64,000 nt of DNA from Anadara kagoshimensis (Eukaryota > Mollusca > Bivalvia > Arcoida > Arcidae), in assembly GCA_021292105.1 (NCBI GenBank), contig JACFYK010000022.1:357501-421500 (forward strand), in the 5' to 3' direction. Of the stretch, positions 22,600 through 34,249 are shown in pieces (within the stretch, counting starts at the first letter, position 1; each line of letters opens with the position of its first letter). The translations under genes and the position numbers were made by a program. The notes under the pieces were generated by a model, which was not told the origin of the DNA, ran no database searches, and was given only the letters and a program-made list of their open reading frames with translations.

Positions 22600-23430
22600 T
22601 CGGGCAAGATTTTAAAATGATTGCCGATTCTAAAAATAGAAAATAGGTCATGTGACCTGGGGTCAAAGGTCAATATGAATCACGATTTTTAGCCGAAAAT
22701 TAGCGTTTATGTAACAAATATCTCAATTCTGTCAACCCTTAGTACAAATAGGGTGAAGTGACTCTGGATTCCTAAAGAATATTTAGTTTTTATGAAATTT
22801 TGAAAATGAGACATTGCCCATACAACAAGAAGGTCAAAGGTCACGTGTACTTTTTACCAAATTTCATGCTTTAAAGGTGTTATAATCAACGTAAAGTTAC
22901 CTGTTAACTAAAATCAACATTAATTGTAATAATCGTATGTAGAGACCGAAGGTTGAGTTTTAGGAGAAATTTCACGCCGAAGTCTTTCTTAAAATAGATT
23001 AAAAGGTCACCTGACATTGGGTCAAAGGTCAAACTTAATCAAAACTTTAAGAGAAAATCACACTCTTGTGCTTATTTGTTATTTGTTACATCAAAGAGTA
23101 AAGACAAGACCAGATCATTTGTAGATAATCAACACGAATTAGTATTGAAGAATTTCGGATGTCATTTTCATAATAACACGGTTCCCATGGCAACAAGAAG
23201 GTCAAAGGTCAAAAGTCTCTGTTGTTGAGAAACTGCTGATCTTGAATGTGAAATCGGGTGGGTAATTTGAATAATCAATGGACAATTTGAATAATCAATT
23301 AATTACATTGTTATACCTGTATCAAGCGTACGGTATATATTTTAAGGTAAGGCAGATAAAATAGTAATTGTTGTTTCTGAAAATAGCATGAGAGGACACG
23401 TGATTAAGGGTCAAAGGTCACATGAATAAT
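22600..23430. repeat. Degenerate tandem repeat carrying five DR1 hexamer pairs
   Basis: The 13-mer RGGTCAAAGGTCA occurs at 22,660, 22,831, 23,019, 23,199 and 23,408, all on the plus strand, with spacings of 171, 188, 180 and 209 bp. Two copies (22,831 and 23,199) are perfect AGGTCA-A-AGGTCA direct repeats; the other three read GGGTCA-A-AGGTCA and alternate with them, suggesting a dimeric unit of about 360-390 bp. Phrases such as 'tgacctggggtcaaag' and 'cctgacattgggtcaaag' recur. DR1 is the classical site for RXR/HNF4-type nuclear receptors, but here it may simply be a transposon sequence. Confidence 0.7.
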
Positions 23431-24084
23431 CTGAAATCAACTATATCATGCGTTTGTATAAAGATACATTGTATTTTATGCATCTGGCTCTTTACAAATG
23501 CAAAGTTATTTCATTACACAGCAATGCACCTCTAATGGATAGCTAATATACAGACATTTGTTTCAGCATATGGCCTCTTATACTAAGTATTTATATAATT
23601 TGGTATATGGAAGGTCCTATACTAAAACAATAATCTGCTGTGGTGAATCTAGGGACATACATACACTCCTACATGATTTGAAATTAGAACTTAATTTTCT
23701 AAATTCTGTAGACCATATTTATTACTTTTTCCCTGTATCTTTTAGTAACATAAGTCGATAGTTAAAATCTCTAGCCGCACGAGGTTGGTACTAAAATATA
23801 AAACGTTCGTTCAAAGTTGGAAGTAAAACTTTGCCAACCAGTAGTTTGATTGAAATTTATTATTAACAAGAAACCTTCTGCGATTTTAATTTCATGCTTT
23901 CTATACAGAGCAATCTATAGTAAAATTCAACGAAATAAATACATAAATTAAATATTTTATGTTGAAACGTTAAAAGTTGAAATCGTTTATGTTCAAGTCT
24001 GTACTTCAGATGGTTTATGTGTCGAAAAAAATCGTCACACCGGGTTCGTATTTCAGATGGTTTCTGTATCGAAAAAAATCCTCA
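23431..24084. other. Non-coding stretch
   Basis: 'tttcagatggttt(a/c)tgt(g/a)tcgaaaaaaatc' occurs twice (about 24,006-24,033 and 24,051-24,079), and a piece near 23,860-23,910 recurs near 24,365-24,430 ('accttctgcgattttaa', 'attcatgctttctatac'), so the tail copy at 24,085 lies between direct repeats of about 500 bp. Confidence 0.5.
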
Positions 24085-24325
24085 TATTGCCTTGGATATA
24101 TTTAACGTCTCATTGTTCCATGTTCCTTTCACACAATTTTGATTACACACGTGACGGGTGTAGCTAGCTAAACAGGAGGTGCTTAACCTTTCTGAGCACC
24201 CGGCCTCGCTTCCCAGGTGGAAGTTCACGTGTCTAACCAAACTTGTCAGTTCCAAAGTTTTTACTTTGCTTCTGGATTGTGATTCGGAAATGGATAAGTA
24301 TGTTTGTTTTTGATCATATAGGGTT
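24085..24325 (+). repeat. Reverse-transcriptase tail family copy
   Basis: Nearly complete tail: 'atatttaacgtctcattgtt', 'cacgtgacgggtgtagctag', 'agcacccggcctcgcttccc' and 'ctggattgtgattcggaaat'. The antisense 115-codon open frame across it is a shadow. Confidence 0.85.
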
Positions 24326-24870
24326 CGTACTTCAAATGGTTTATGAATAAAAAAATCGTGACTCGTCAGAGAACTATTTATTATCAACATGAAACCTTCT
24401 GCGATTTTAAATTCATGCTTTCTATACATATTATTCTATATTAAAATTGAACGAAACAAATACATAAATTGAATATATTATTTGAACGTTAAAAGTTGAA
24501 AAGATCAACTATTCATAGGGTATCTTAACAGTTTTCGATCGAAAAGTGATACTGTCAAAATGACTGTAAGTTCTCCCGATATGTTTGTATCCGTATCTTC
24601 TAGAGTTACGTTTTACCATTTCATGGAATTTCGTCGGATTGTATTAGAAACTGTTGAAATTAAACTTCGCCTTAATTACTTAATAAGACTGTGATTGTAT
24701 TTTAAATTTTTTTAATACAAAATATGCACAACAAGGCGTTGAAATGTGTGTATATGTAACACGCGTTGACTTGTAAAACTTATAGTACATGCCTGTCGAA
24801 AGTATAACCGTAAGCTAACGAATTTGTGCCGAATCGACCGTTAAAATCGACCCCTCGTTAGCGAATGCTG

Positions 24871-25174
24871 GACAACTCGTGCCCAAGACAACTCGCACGC
24901 AGGACAACTCGAACCCATAATAAGACAACAAGAACCCAAGACACCCTGTACTCAAGCCCAGACAAGTAAACAATTTAGGAAAACTTACATTTGTTGCTGT
25001 TATTGTCTTCCTATCAATTAGAGTTTATAAGATTTATTTAGAAAAACAAACAATTTTCTAGCAATATCTAATTAATTTGAACTAATTACATAAAATTGAT
25101 TTAAAGGTATCAAAATCTAAGTTTAAGATTTAAAAAAATGTGTTAATTTCCTTGCTTCTTGGGTACGAGTTGTC
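24871..25174. mobile_element. MITE-like element with 17-bp terminal inverted repeats
   Basis: 'gacaactcgtgcccaag' (24,871-24,887) and 'cttgggtacgagttgtc' (25,158-25,174) are reverse complements with one mismatch. The left end has two more 'gacaactcg' copies within 50 bp. No coding capacity. No clear target duplication is visible. Confidence 0.6.
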
Positions 25175-25269
25175 TAAGGTTGGGTGGGGGCTGACATGAT
25201 GTGGAAACACATGGTACGAGTTGTATTGATACCCTCGATAGCTATGTACATCTCTGCAGCTTTGCGCAA

Positions 25270-25600
25270 CCACTGTCGTAGATCAGTTGGTAGAGTGCTC
25301 GCTCCGTAACTGGGGGTCGTTGGTTTGATCCTAAGCCGGGTCTGACACAAGATTTGAAAGTGGGTAGTGACTGTTCTTTCGCCAAACACTCAGCATTACG
25401 AAATGAAAGTCACGTCGCGGGTTCTTTCGGATGGGAACTTAAAATAAACGAGGTGTCATGTCACGGTGGGTTTGGCACACTAAGGAATCCTGCTGTATAA
25501 TGCCATCAGCGCAACGCACAGGCAAAATATCTTCACCTTCGTCTACAGCTGGCTATGTCTCGATATTTTAAGTGAAATATTCTTGACTAGGACGTTAATC
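25270..25600 (+). mobile_element. tRNA-derived SINE, plus orientation
   Basis: A-box 'tagatcagttgg' (25,279-25,290) and B-box-like 'ggtttgatcct' (25,322-25,332) lie in a tRNA-like head. The body has 'tcagcattacgaaatgaaag' and 'ataatgccatcagcgcaacg', and the tail 'tcgatattttaagtgaaata'. Same family as 31,717-32,045 and the minus-strand copy at 3600-3936. Confidence 0.85.
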
Positions 25601-26039
25601 AGCATGACTCAACTCGACAGCTTTTCGACACGGCTATTATCTAGCTATCTTCTAGTATTACTCGGTAGCCGAGCGTCGACCTTTTTCATTATCTCAGTGT
25701 TAAACTTTAGACAGGCCTGTACTGCATTTTTATACATTAATTACATTTACATAATTCTTGTTAGTTGTTACCGTGAACACTTGTTAACATGGTGTCTCTC
25801 GGTTCATCATACACTTGAGATATACGACAATATTTATGGTTCTGATGAGGTATCTTATGAGACTTTAACTGTAACAGAGTCCGTGAAATATGCACCGAAT
25901 TTTGGATGACTTGTGACTGTAACAGGCAGGACAAATGTCTCAAAATAAAGGGAAATAATCGAGGAAAGTGAATACAGATAACGAATCGTTATAATGCCAT
26001 AGCTGTTTGTATATTGCTATCGCAAATGCATTTCATTTT

Positions 26040-26760
26040 TAAGCATATTTAGATAGTACGAAAGGTATCTGCCAGATGCATCCTGCATATATTGAAAGAT
26101 GACCAAAACGAGTAAAAGTATTGCTAAGCAATAGTCCAAAACATTTTCCAAATTGAATCAGACGATTTGCAAACATTTTTACTGGTGACAAAACATGGGT
26201 TAACTATTTTGAACCAGTAAGAATAATTGGAAACATAAATTGTACAACTAAATACAGTAGAAGACCTGTAGTTGTCAAAAAGATTCATGAACACAAAGAG
26301 GATTCTTTAAAACATATTGTTTTTATGTCATGCTATACTTGTACAAATTCATGTGCCGAAGGGCAAAAATTTTATAGGTCAGTAGTACCAAAATTTTATA
26401 ATATAAACTTCTTTACGATAATGCTCCATTAAACACATCTTAGCTTGAGAAGCAATTTTTGAAATCGGAGAAGGTTGCCGTCTTGTCTTATCCTTAAAAT
26501 TCTCCAGAGAAAGCCCCATTCGACTTTTCTTTTTTTTAATTTAAAAGTTATTATCAGGTCGATGTAACAAGTCCCGACAAGACTTTGGCTCAGCCATCAG
26601 ACAGCATCTCAGAAGTCTACCAAAATAAAGGCAACGTCATCCGTTGCAAAAATGAAATCAGGGATTGAAACGATGTATTTAAAACATCGGAGAAGAATGT
26701 GAAGGGATGTAATTTTCATTTCATTATTTGGGTCGAATGCTTTTGAGATATCTTACAAAA
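26040..26760 (+). pseudogene. Mariner-family transposase fossil
   Basis: The first catalytic aspartate motif is readable as 'TGDKTWVNYFEP' (about 26,181-26,215; relatives have TGDETWVHYFEP). It is followed by 'TKYSRRPVVVKKIHEHKEDS', then 'DNAPLNTS' (second aspartate, about 26,419), 'LEKQFLKSEKVAVLSYP' and 'NSPEKAPFDFSFF' (third aspartate, corresponding to the mariner D34D spacing). In-frame stops and frame changes break the gene. Mariner transposases cut and paste DNA at TA sites. Terminal repeats were not found. Confidence 0.85.
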
Positions 26761-27279
26761 CACATTACAAATCAACCCTCGTATTACCCCCGTATATTCA
26801 AGGGTCGATAATCTGAAAGGTGTTTAGGGGATTTTGTAGTACCACAATTTGAAGTATCCTTCAGATTTATGTGTATGGACAAAATATTCTAGCGCGTCCG
26901 TAGAGTATTTATTTTCAACATGAAGCATTTTTTAATTTCAATTCAGTATTCGCCAAAACAATGTGTAAAAGGAAATTTATGTATCGCATAAAATTGAATC
27001 CAGGACCCATGTTGGACTGGATCATTTTTGTACCCAACCAATTTCTCCTACATTATCAAAATACATACCAATAATAGATTCTTGATCACTATATTATATC
27101 AATCTCGTATATCAGATTAAAATGGACCCCGGACCTAATTTGATCTGGAGAATTCCTTGGGCCAAATCAATTTCTACGATATGGTTCACATAAACACCCG
27201 TAAGCCATATATATTATTGATCAGCATGCAATATGTAATCGATATATGGCAAATTAAGCACTTGCTGTTATAGACAGTC
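26761..27279. other. Non-coding stretch leading into the satellite
   Basis: Two near-duplicate phrases ('tgaatccaggacccatgttg' and 'aatggaccccggacctaatt') suggest an internal repeat of about 130 bp at 26,990-27,190. Confidence 0.4.
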
Positions 27280-28679
27280 AAACGATAACTCTGAGACTAA
27301 AATATAGTGATCACAAACCACATTAGACAGGTGACCCTATAAACAATAACTCTGAGACTAAAATATAGTGATCACAAACACATTAGACAGGTGACCCTAT
27401 AAACGATAACTCTGAGACTAAAATAGTGATCACAAACCACATTAGACAGGTGACCCTATAAACGATAACTCTGAGACTAAAATATAGTGATCACAAACCA
27501 CATTAGACAGGTGACCCTATAAACGATAACTCTGAGACTAAAATATAGTGATCACAAACCACATTAGACAGGTGACCCTATAAACGATAACTCTGAGACT
27601 AAAATATAGTGATCACAAACCAAATTAGACAGGTGACCCTATAAACGATAACTCTGAGACTAAAATATAGTGATCACAAACCAAATTAGACAGGTGACCC
27701 TATAAACGATAACTCTGAGACTAAAATATAGTGATCACAAACCACATTAGACAGGTGAGCCTATAAACGATAACTCTGAGACTAAAATATAGTGATCACA
27801 AACCACATTAGACAGGTGACCCTATAAACGATAACTCTGAGACTAAAATATAGTGATCACAAACCACATTAGACAGGTGACCCTATAAACGATAACTCTG
27901 AGACTAAAATATAGTGATCACAAACCACATTAGACAGGTGACCCTATAAACGATAACTCTGAGACTAAAATATAGTGATCACAAACCACATTAGACAGGT
28001 GACCCTATAAACGATAACTCTGAGACTAAAATATAGTGATCACAAACCACATTAGACAGGTGACCCTATAAACGATAACTCTGAGACTAAAATATAGTGA
28101 TCACAAACCACATTAGACAGGTGACCCTATAAACGATAACTCTGGGACTAAAATATAGTGATCACAAACCACATTAGACAGGTGAGCCTATAAACGATAA
28201 CTCTGAGACTAAAATATAGTGATCACAAACCACATTAGACAGGTGACCCTATAAACGATAACTCTGAGACTAAAATATAGTGATCACAAACCACATTAGA
28301 CAGGTGACCCTATAAACGATAACTCTGAGACTAAAATATAGTGATCACAAACCACATTAGACAGGTGACCCTATAAACGATAACTCTGAGACTAAAATAT
28401 AGTGATCACAAACCACATTAGACAGGTGACCCTATAAACGATAACTCTGAGACTAAAATATAGTGATCACAAACCACATTAGACAGGTGACCCTATAAAC
28501 GATAACTCTGAGACTAAAATATAGTGATCACAAACCACATTAGACAGGTGACCCTATAAACGATAACTCTGAGACTAAAATATAGTGATCACAAACCACA
28601 TTAGACAGGTGACCCTATAAACGATAACTCTGAGACTAAAATATAGTGATCATAAACCACATTAGACAGGTGACCCTAT
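27280..28679. repeat. 61-bp satellite, 23 tandem copies
   Basis: The unit runs from 'aaacgataactctgagacta' through 'gtgatcac' to 'acaggtgaccctat'. Twenty-three copies fill 1400 bp: 23 x 61 minus a 1-bp deletion in copy 2 and a 2-bp deletion in copy 3. Copies are almost identical; variants such as 'ccaaatt', 'gtgagcc', 'ctgggac' and 'cataaac' are single-base changes, some shared by several copies. Since 61 is not a multiple of three, it is not a coding repeat. The unit contains the 8-bp palindrome GTGATCAC. Confidence 0.98.
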
Positions 28680-30144
28680 AGAGAGGTGAAATGTAAAACA
28701 AAAGTAATCGAAGCCCGAGAAATAAAGGCATTTACTAAAAGTTAGGAGTGAGTTAAACTTATTTTCGAAGCTGCTTGCTTTTTTCTTTTTCTTCTTAAGA
28801 CACGCGACTAAGATCTATTTCTAAGACGAATCCCACGGTGTTTTTTACTAAAAATAAACCGCTTTGATTTCAACGAACTATTGCTCTAAAGAAATCCAAA
28901 CTCGACATTTCTTTACATAGAATAAAAATATAAATGGTTATGTTCATTTTCGTTTTAAAGATTATTTAATTAAATGTGAATATCAAAAAGTCGTTGACAC
29001 GATAAGCAGCATATACAAGAAAGATACGTAACAAGATTGACCATCTAACACCATATTTTCTGAAAATATTACGTTAAGGTAGCAACCTGTCATGGTATGT
29101 GAGATGTAATGAAAATGGTAAACCTATTCAAAATCGAGAAGCATGATTATCGGCCCAAATGTTTTAGTAAAATAACTCAAAACAAATCAACTGTTCTTCG
29201 CATGTTTTTATTCTTTGTGAATCGGGTGTTCAATACCAGATTAAATTTTAAATTCTACTATAGCAATATTATTGTAAATTGAAGGAAAATGTTGGGTAAA
29301 TTCCTGAAAATCGGCAATTTTGCCCAACTTTTGTACCAACTTTTATAAAACATCCCTAAACCAAAACCATTTGTATTTTAAATTAAAGATATTACTATTT
29401 TTTAACACTATATGCTGGTTTTTTTTGTGGTTGAGGACTGTGGCCAATGTCAAAAATTGGATTTTACCTGAAAAAACTAGTTGTTCCCGGCTACGATGCG
29501 TACATTTTTATCAGAAATCCCTACATTCAAGGGGAGCACCATGAAAAGTAAAGAAAGCATTTAGCACCACGATGTTTCAGGCGAGCGAAAAACTTTAAAA
29601 ATGGGCTGTGGCTGAAAATAATAAGATGTGAAAGGCTAATGGTGAATGTTTAACAACGGATTCATGTGCGTATTTGAAATGCATGTATATATTCGTAAAT
29701 CTCACGGTAAAGTCTACTTTCTACTACAGTTGTTTATAAATGATAATAGGAGACGATGAACGGCAATGTCAACGGCCGTGCTAGTGGTTATTAAGATACT
29801 TTGATCTAGATTATAAATTCGATTAAAGATTAATTTTTACTGACTCGATTTCAGTTTGAAACTTGTCTTTGTAATATTCTGAATTGAAAACTTTACTTTT
29901 TGTAAAAACCTTTTTTCTTGTAAAAAAAAAACAAAAAAACAATGAATTATAAACTAATGGAGCCGGGTTATCTTGCAATTTCATACGGGCGTTGAGTATG
30001 TACAATGTTATAGTCGAGTGGTAAATTTACGTGACACTTGCACCTAGATGCCAATTAACTTTACCATATCAGATAAATATTGTACATACCATATCCATTG
30101 TGTAGGTGGGTAGACCCACATTTCTTTTTGTGATTCATAATAAT
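28680..30144. other. Non-coding stretch
   Basis: No gene or element recognised. Confidence 0.4.
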
Positions 30145-30260
30145 GGAATCAATTCGGGGTTTAACGTACTAGTCAGTTGAAATATTTAACCTTTCCAGTG
30201 TGATCGTGGCAATGTGCAGGGAGGGCTCTCGAGTGTGCCATGGTAGTGTCATGTGGTGAT
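30145..30260 (-). repeat. Decayed SINE fragment
   Basis: 'gggtttaacgtactagtcag', 'gtgatcgtggcaatgtgcag' and 'ctctcgagtgtgccatggta' match in order the 3' half of the minus-oriented SINE at 3600-3936. Confidence 0.6.
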
Positions 30261-31353
30261 TTTGATTTTTTTTTATTAAAATAATGCATTCCAAATTTAG
30301 CATATGACAACTAGTTGATTTTGAATGCATTATTGTGATTAAAATTTAAAATCAGCACATAACAGTAGCATCGGTTTTTGAGGTTTCTCCTAAAAGACAG
30401 AGGCAAGAGTTAAGGCATTCTTGATAAACGAGATAATTATCCTATCTGGATCTCGATGTTGTCCTGGTCACTTCGCAGATGGTAATTTTACTGTTGGAAC
30501 TATGGATAGTGAAAACTACAAATAATTTAGTTTTACTTAGCCGCTTTTCTATTCTAGATTTTTTAAAGAAATTGAGAGCGTTGGTTATACATTATGAACA
30601 GCAAAGGAATGATTTTTATTGTAATCAGGCTCTATCTTCAACTGATTTTTTCAACATGACTGGTATTACAAGGGAAAAATTTTGACGAACTTTGTACATA
30701 TGTCAGTGAATATGTAAGAAATACACTGTCAAGAAGTACCCGTACATCTTTAGGAATTTTTTTGTTTAAATTGAGAGCTGGTATTTCTAATAAAGTGCTT
30801 TCGACAATTTTTAACATATCAAACTTAAGAAGAGGTATATGTACTGTTAGAAAAGCACTTATGCAGACCTTTGTACCAAGGCATTTAGGATTATCACGTG
30901 TAGAAAAGAAAGTCAGAAAGTCATAAGCAACCATACAAGAACATTGGCACAAACATTATTTGGAGAACAAATTCACAGGTCACCCTTGTACTCGATGGTA
31001 CATATATTTACATCCAAAAGAGTGGCAATTTTCAGTTCCAGCGACGGACCTTTTCATTACCAAAAGGCCGCCCTTTAGTTAAACCTATGATAGTAACCAG
31101 TACAACGGGTTATTTAATCTCAGTTGTTGGTCCATACCTTTCAGATTAAAAAACAACGATACAAACATTTTGAAACACATGATGCTACGGAACATAAAAA
31201 ACTGGATAGATGAGGGTGATATATTTATTGTTGATCGTGAAATCAGGGATTCAGTAGAGATGCTTTATGATATGGGTGAGATGCCTTCTTTTCTTCCAAG
31301 GGACAAAAGCAGATGGAAAATAATGAAGACAATACAAGCAGACTTGTAACTAA

Positions 31354-31354
<1 letters not shown>

Positions 31355-31401
<47 letters not shown>
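31355..31401. repeat. (TAA)n microsatellite in the first intron of the transposase pseudogene
   Basis: ATA/TAA trinucleotide run that begins at the donor site itself. Confidence 0.95.
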
Positions 31402-31404
<3 letters not shown>

Positions 31405-31544
31405 TTATAACCAAGCCAGGTAATCCAAAATAGTAAATTTCAGCAAAAGAATACATAGTCTAATTAAAAACGTAGTGTGTAGAAATATTAGAATGAGGGG
31501 ACCCAGTTAGTATGTTCATAAAACTAATGAATAGGTAAACGTTT

Positions 31545-31551
<7 letters not shown>

Positions 31552-31579
<28 letters not shown>
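31552..31579. repeat. (CT)n microsatellite
   Basis: CT run inside the same intron. Confidence 0.95.
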
Positions 31580-31583
<4 letters not shown>

Positions 31584-31716
31584 ACATTGTTTTCACAGAT
31601 TACATTAATTTATTTTAGTATCACACATTCTTTTAATCGTTGCAAATACCTTTAGGAAGCTTACAGGTTTTGCCATAATGAGTTTTGTTTATTATTTGCA
31701 TGATCTTAACATAAAC

Positions 31717-32045
31717 TGGCCACTGCGGTAGGTCTGTTCAAAGAGTGCTTACTCCATAAGTGGGAGGTTGTAGGTTCAAACCCCGACCGGGTCTGACCCA
31801 GTACTTGAAAGCGGGAAGTGAATGTTATTTTGCCAAGCACTCGGCATTACAAAATGAAAGTCACGGTTTTTTTTTCGGACGGGGACTCAAAATAAACGAG
31901 GTCCTGTGTTGCAGTACGCGTGGCAGGATAAAGAACCCTGCTGTATAATGCCATCATCGCAACACAGGCAAAATTTCTGTACCTACGCCTTTAGCTGGCA
32001 ACGTCTCAATATAAGTTAAATAGTATTGACTATAAAACAGCATTA
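31717..32045 (+). mobile_element. tRNA-derived SINE inside the transposase pseudogene intron
   Basis: B-box 'ggttcaaacccc' (31,773-31,784), body 'ctcggcattacaaaatgaaa' and 'ataatgccatcatcgcaaca', tail 'gtctcaatataagttaaata'. Same family as 25,270-25,600. Confidence 0.85.
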
Positions 32046-33310
32046 CTCAACACATAAACTAAACTAACACTTAACTAAATCTAAAAATTTACTTTAAAGA
32101 AAGAATACTTTCTTCAGCTATCCAAACCTTCTTCGGTTTTATTGAAAATGTTCCTCTTGTTAGTCATGACAACAATATGACAGATGAAAGTTAGCTTTAA
32201 TATAACCGTTACTTTGCTCGAGATTATTTAGTATATATAAAGGAGTATATAACATTATGTTATGATCCACATGCAGAATAGAAATGCATTGTTATTGCTT
32301 TATCTTTTCAGGTACGAAGGGTTGTTATATCTGCTAATGCAAAAAGCAAGAGGTGGACATATTTGAATCATGTTTTGCCAATAAGTCAAGTCACATATAT
32401 TGGAGATGATGTGCGCATTGTTTGTTCCATCTGTAACAAGTTTTTACCACCACTATCAACAGGTATGATTATTTTTTGTTTTTTTTTTTGAAAGAATAAG
32501 GAAAACTGAATGGTAAAAAATACTACTAAAATGTTGTTCTTAATACTGTATATATTTATAATTACTTTAAATTTGTTGTGTGATTTTATGTTAAAATATT
32601 TTAAACAGACAAAAAAGTGAACATGCGTACTCAAGATGAGAATAATTCAGTTGAGGCCGGCTTCTTCCTTAAAGAATGATTGTCTCCTTACCAATTGTGA
32701 CTCTTCTGTCATAATGATTTTAAATATTGCAAAGCTACAAAGCTAGTTGTGCTTTATCGATAATTTTAATTAAAAATATTTATCGTTATCAAAGGTACAC
32801 AATGTTGACAGAATTTCGTTTTTGCTTGTTTTCAGATGGCGAAGATGATCTAGCTTTGGGTGCAAGGCTGTTATACCTTTTAAAACAGATTTATGCGCTT
32901 AAAGAAAGAGTTGAATCCGAAAACCTAGAAAGGAAACGGGCTTTATGGAAAGAACTGGATTCTAATACATTAAATTTTCCATTAATTGATGAAACGGAAC
33001 TTAGAAACATCACTGTGGTTCTTATCAAATTAAAATGTGTCCAACATACGTACAAGAACACACAGAAAATTGGAATTTCAAACTGTTTGTTTATACTGAA
33101 GACGAAAATCTTCTAATGATAAAGATACAAATTCGACACGTTTCATCTAAACAATATTTGATATGGATTGAGTATACCAAAGTCCCTGAAACTATGTGAT
33201 ATTGTAAATGTAAAGCAGGTGCTCGGGTAGTTGGAGTCTGTGTCCATAACGCTTCTGTGTTATGGTACTTAGGCTATGCGAGGCGCAATTCAAACTTAAA
33301 ATATGGTGTT

Positions 33311-33640
33311 AGGAATCGGAGCGAATTTGTTTTAGATGCAAAAGATATTCAAGAAACTATATATTCATCATCAGCTAGGAATCGGAGCGAATTTGTTTAA
33401 GATGCAAAAGATATTCAAGAAACTATATATTCATCATCAGCTAGGAATCGGAGCGAATTTGTTTAAGATGCGAAAGATATTCAAGAAACTATATATTCAT
33501 CATCAGCTAGGAATCGGAGCGAATTTGTTTTAGATGCAAAAGATATTCAAGAAACTATATATTCATCATCAGCTAGGAATCGGAGCGAATTTGTTTTAGA
33601 TGCAAAAGATATTTAAGAAACTATATATTCATCATCAGCT
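33311..33640 (+). repeat. 66-bp in-frame tandem repeat, 5 copies, in the transposase C-terminus
   Basis: Copies start at 33,311, 33,377, 33,443, 33,509 and 33,575. In the frame continuing from the SWIM-like motif each encodes 22 residues including 'NRSEFVLDAKDIQETIYSSS'. Copies 2 and 3 share a TTA-to-TAA stop and copy 5 has a different stop, so the expansion partly postdates decay of the gene. Confidence 0.95.
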
Positions 33641-33660
33641 AGTGTAGATAACTTTGTTGA

Positions 33661-34249
33661 AGAATGATATTGATAAACATTTCAACCATAAGACTGTGAT
33701 CGAGATGATGATACTGTAGTTTCTGGAACTTGTTTTTCATGATTAACACAAAGTACGCGTCCAATTCCTATGTCAAATCTTTACTCACATTAAAAAGGGA
33801 GAAATAGTTTTCATTAATATAATAAACTGTTCAAGTTCCATATTACTATAATTCCAATATAAAACTACAGTGTATATAAAATTATATTGGTTAGTTCAGT
33901 AAGCATGCTCTGGAATAAATAGGCTCTATCTTGCATGCCAAATAATTTTAATTGTCCATAATAGATTAATTTAAATGTCAAAAATGGCTGAGGTCAAGTA
34001 TGGTAAACAATTTCCAAAAAATCAACCAATGAATTGAAGTTTCCATGGGAATTTTATTTTGATGGTTTCTATGGCAACCAGTAGTTATGATTATTATTTT
34101 ATAAATAATTAGCAATAGTTAAAAATTAAAACAATTTCAGAATATGAAAATCATTTCTTCCATAAATATTGAGTAGAATATAGATAATCTAAAATGATGT
34201 GAATGTGAACCACCAAGCAAACCTATATATGCTGAAATGACAATTGTGG
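33661..34249. other. Non-coding stretch
   Basis: No gene recognised. Confidence 0.4.

Larger units (their letters stand above)
30479..33660 (+). pseudogene. DDE_Tnp_4-type transposase gene with introns and a C-terminal SWIM-like zinc motif, inactivated
   Basis: The N-terminal block includes a helix-turn-helix-like region ('FFNMTGITREKF', a frameshift at about 30,673, then 'RTSLGIFLFKLRAGISNKV'). The DDE core follows: 'LVLDGTYIYIQKS' (first aspartate, near 30,990), 'RPLVKPMIVTSTTGYLISVV', a stop at 31,147, then 'IDEGDIFIVDREIRDSVEML' (second aspartate, near 31,234). An intron runs 31,355-32,311 (gtaata...ttttcag, phase 0) and a second 32,463-32,835 (gtatga...ttttcag). At the third acidic position, where relatives read VVE, this copy reads V-V-I (codon 32,327), so the catalytic glutamate is lost. 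Later come 'YIGDDVRIVCSICNKFLPPL', 'FPLIDETELRNIT', a frameshift near 33,025, a TGA at 33,207 and the C-x-C...C-x-H SWIM-like 'CKCKAGARVVGVCVHNASVL'. PF13359-type transposases occur in Harbinger and ISL2EU groups; the exact superfamily is uncertain. Confidence 0.85.

Noticed and set aside
25270-25345. Functional tRNA gene
   Set aside because: A- and B-boxes are present, but the cloverleaf is poor and the sequence continues into a SINE body found in several copies.
27280-28679. CRISPR array
   Set aside because: The 61-bp units are contiguous near-identical copies with no variable spacers, in an animal genome.
31265-31456. Open frame with a poly-tyrosine run
   Set aside because: Translation of the TAA microsatellite in an intron of the transposase pseudogene.
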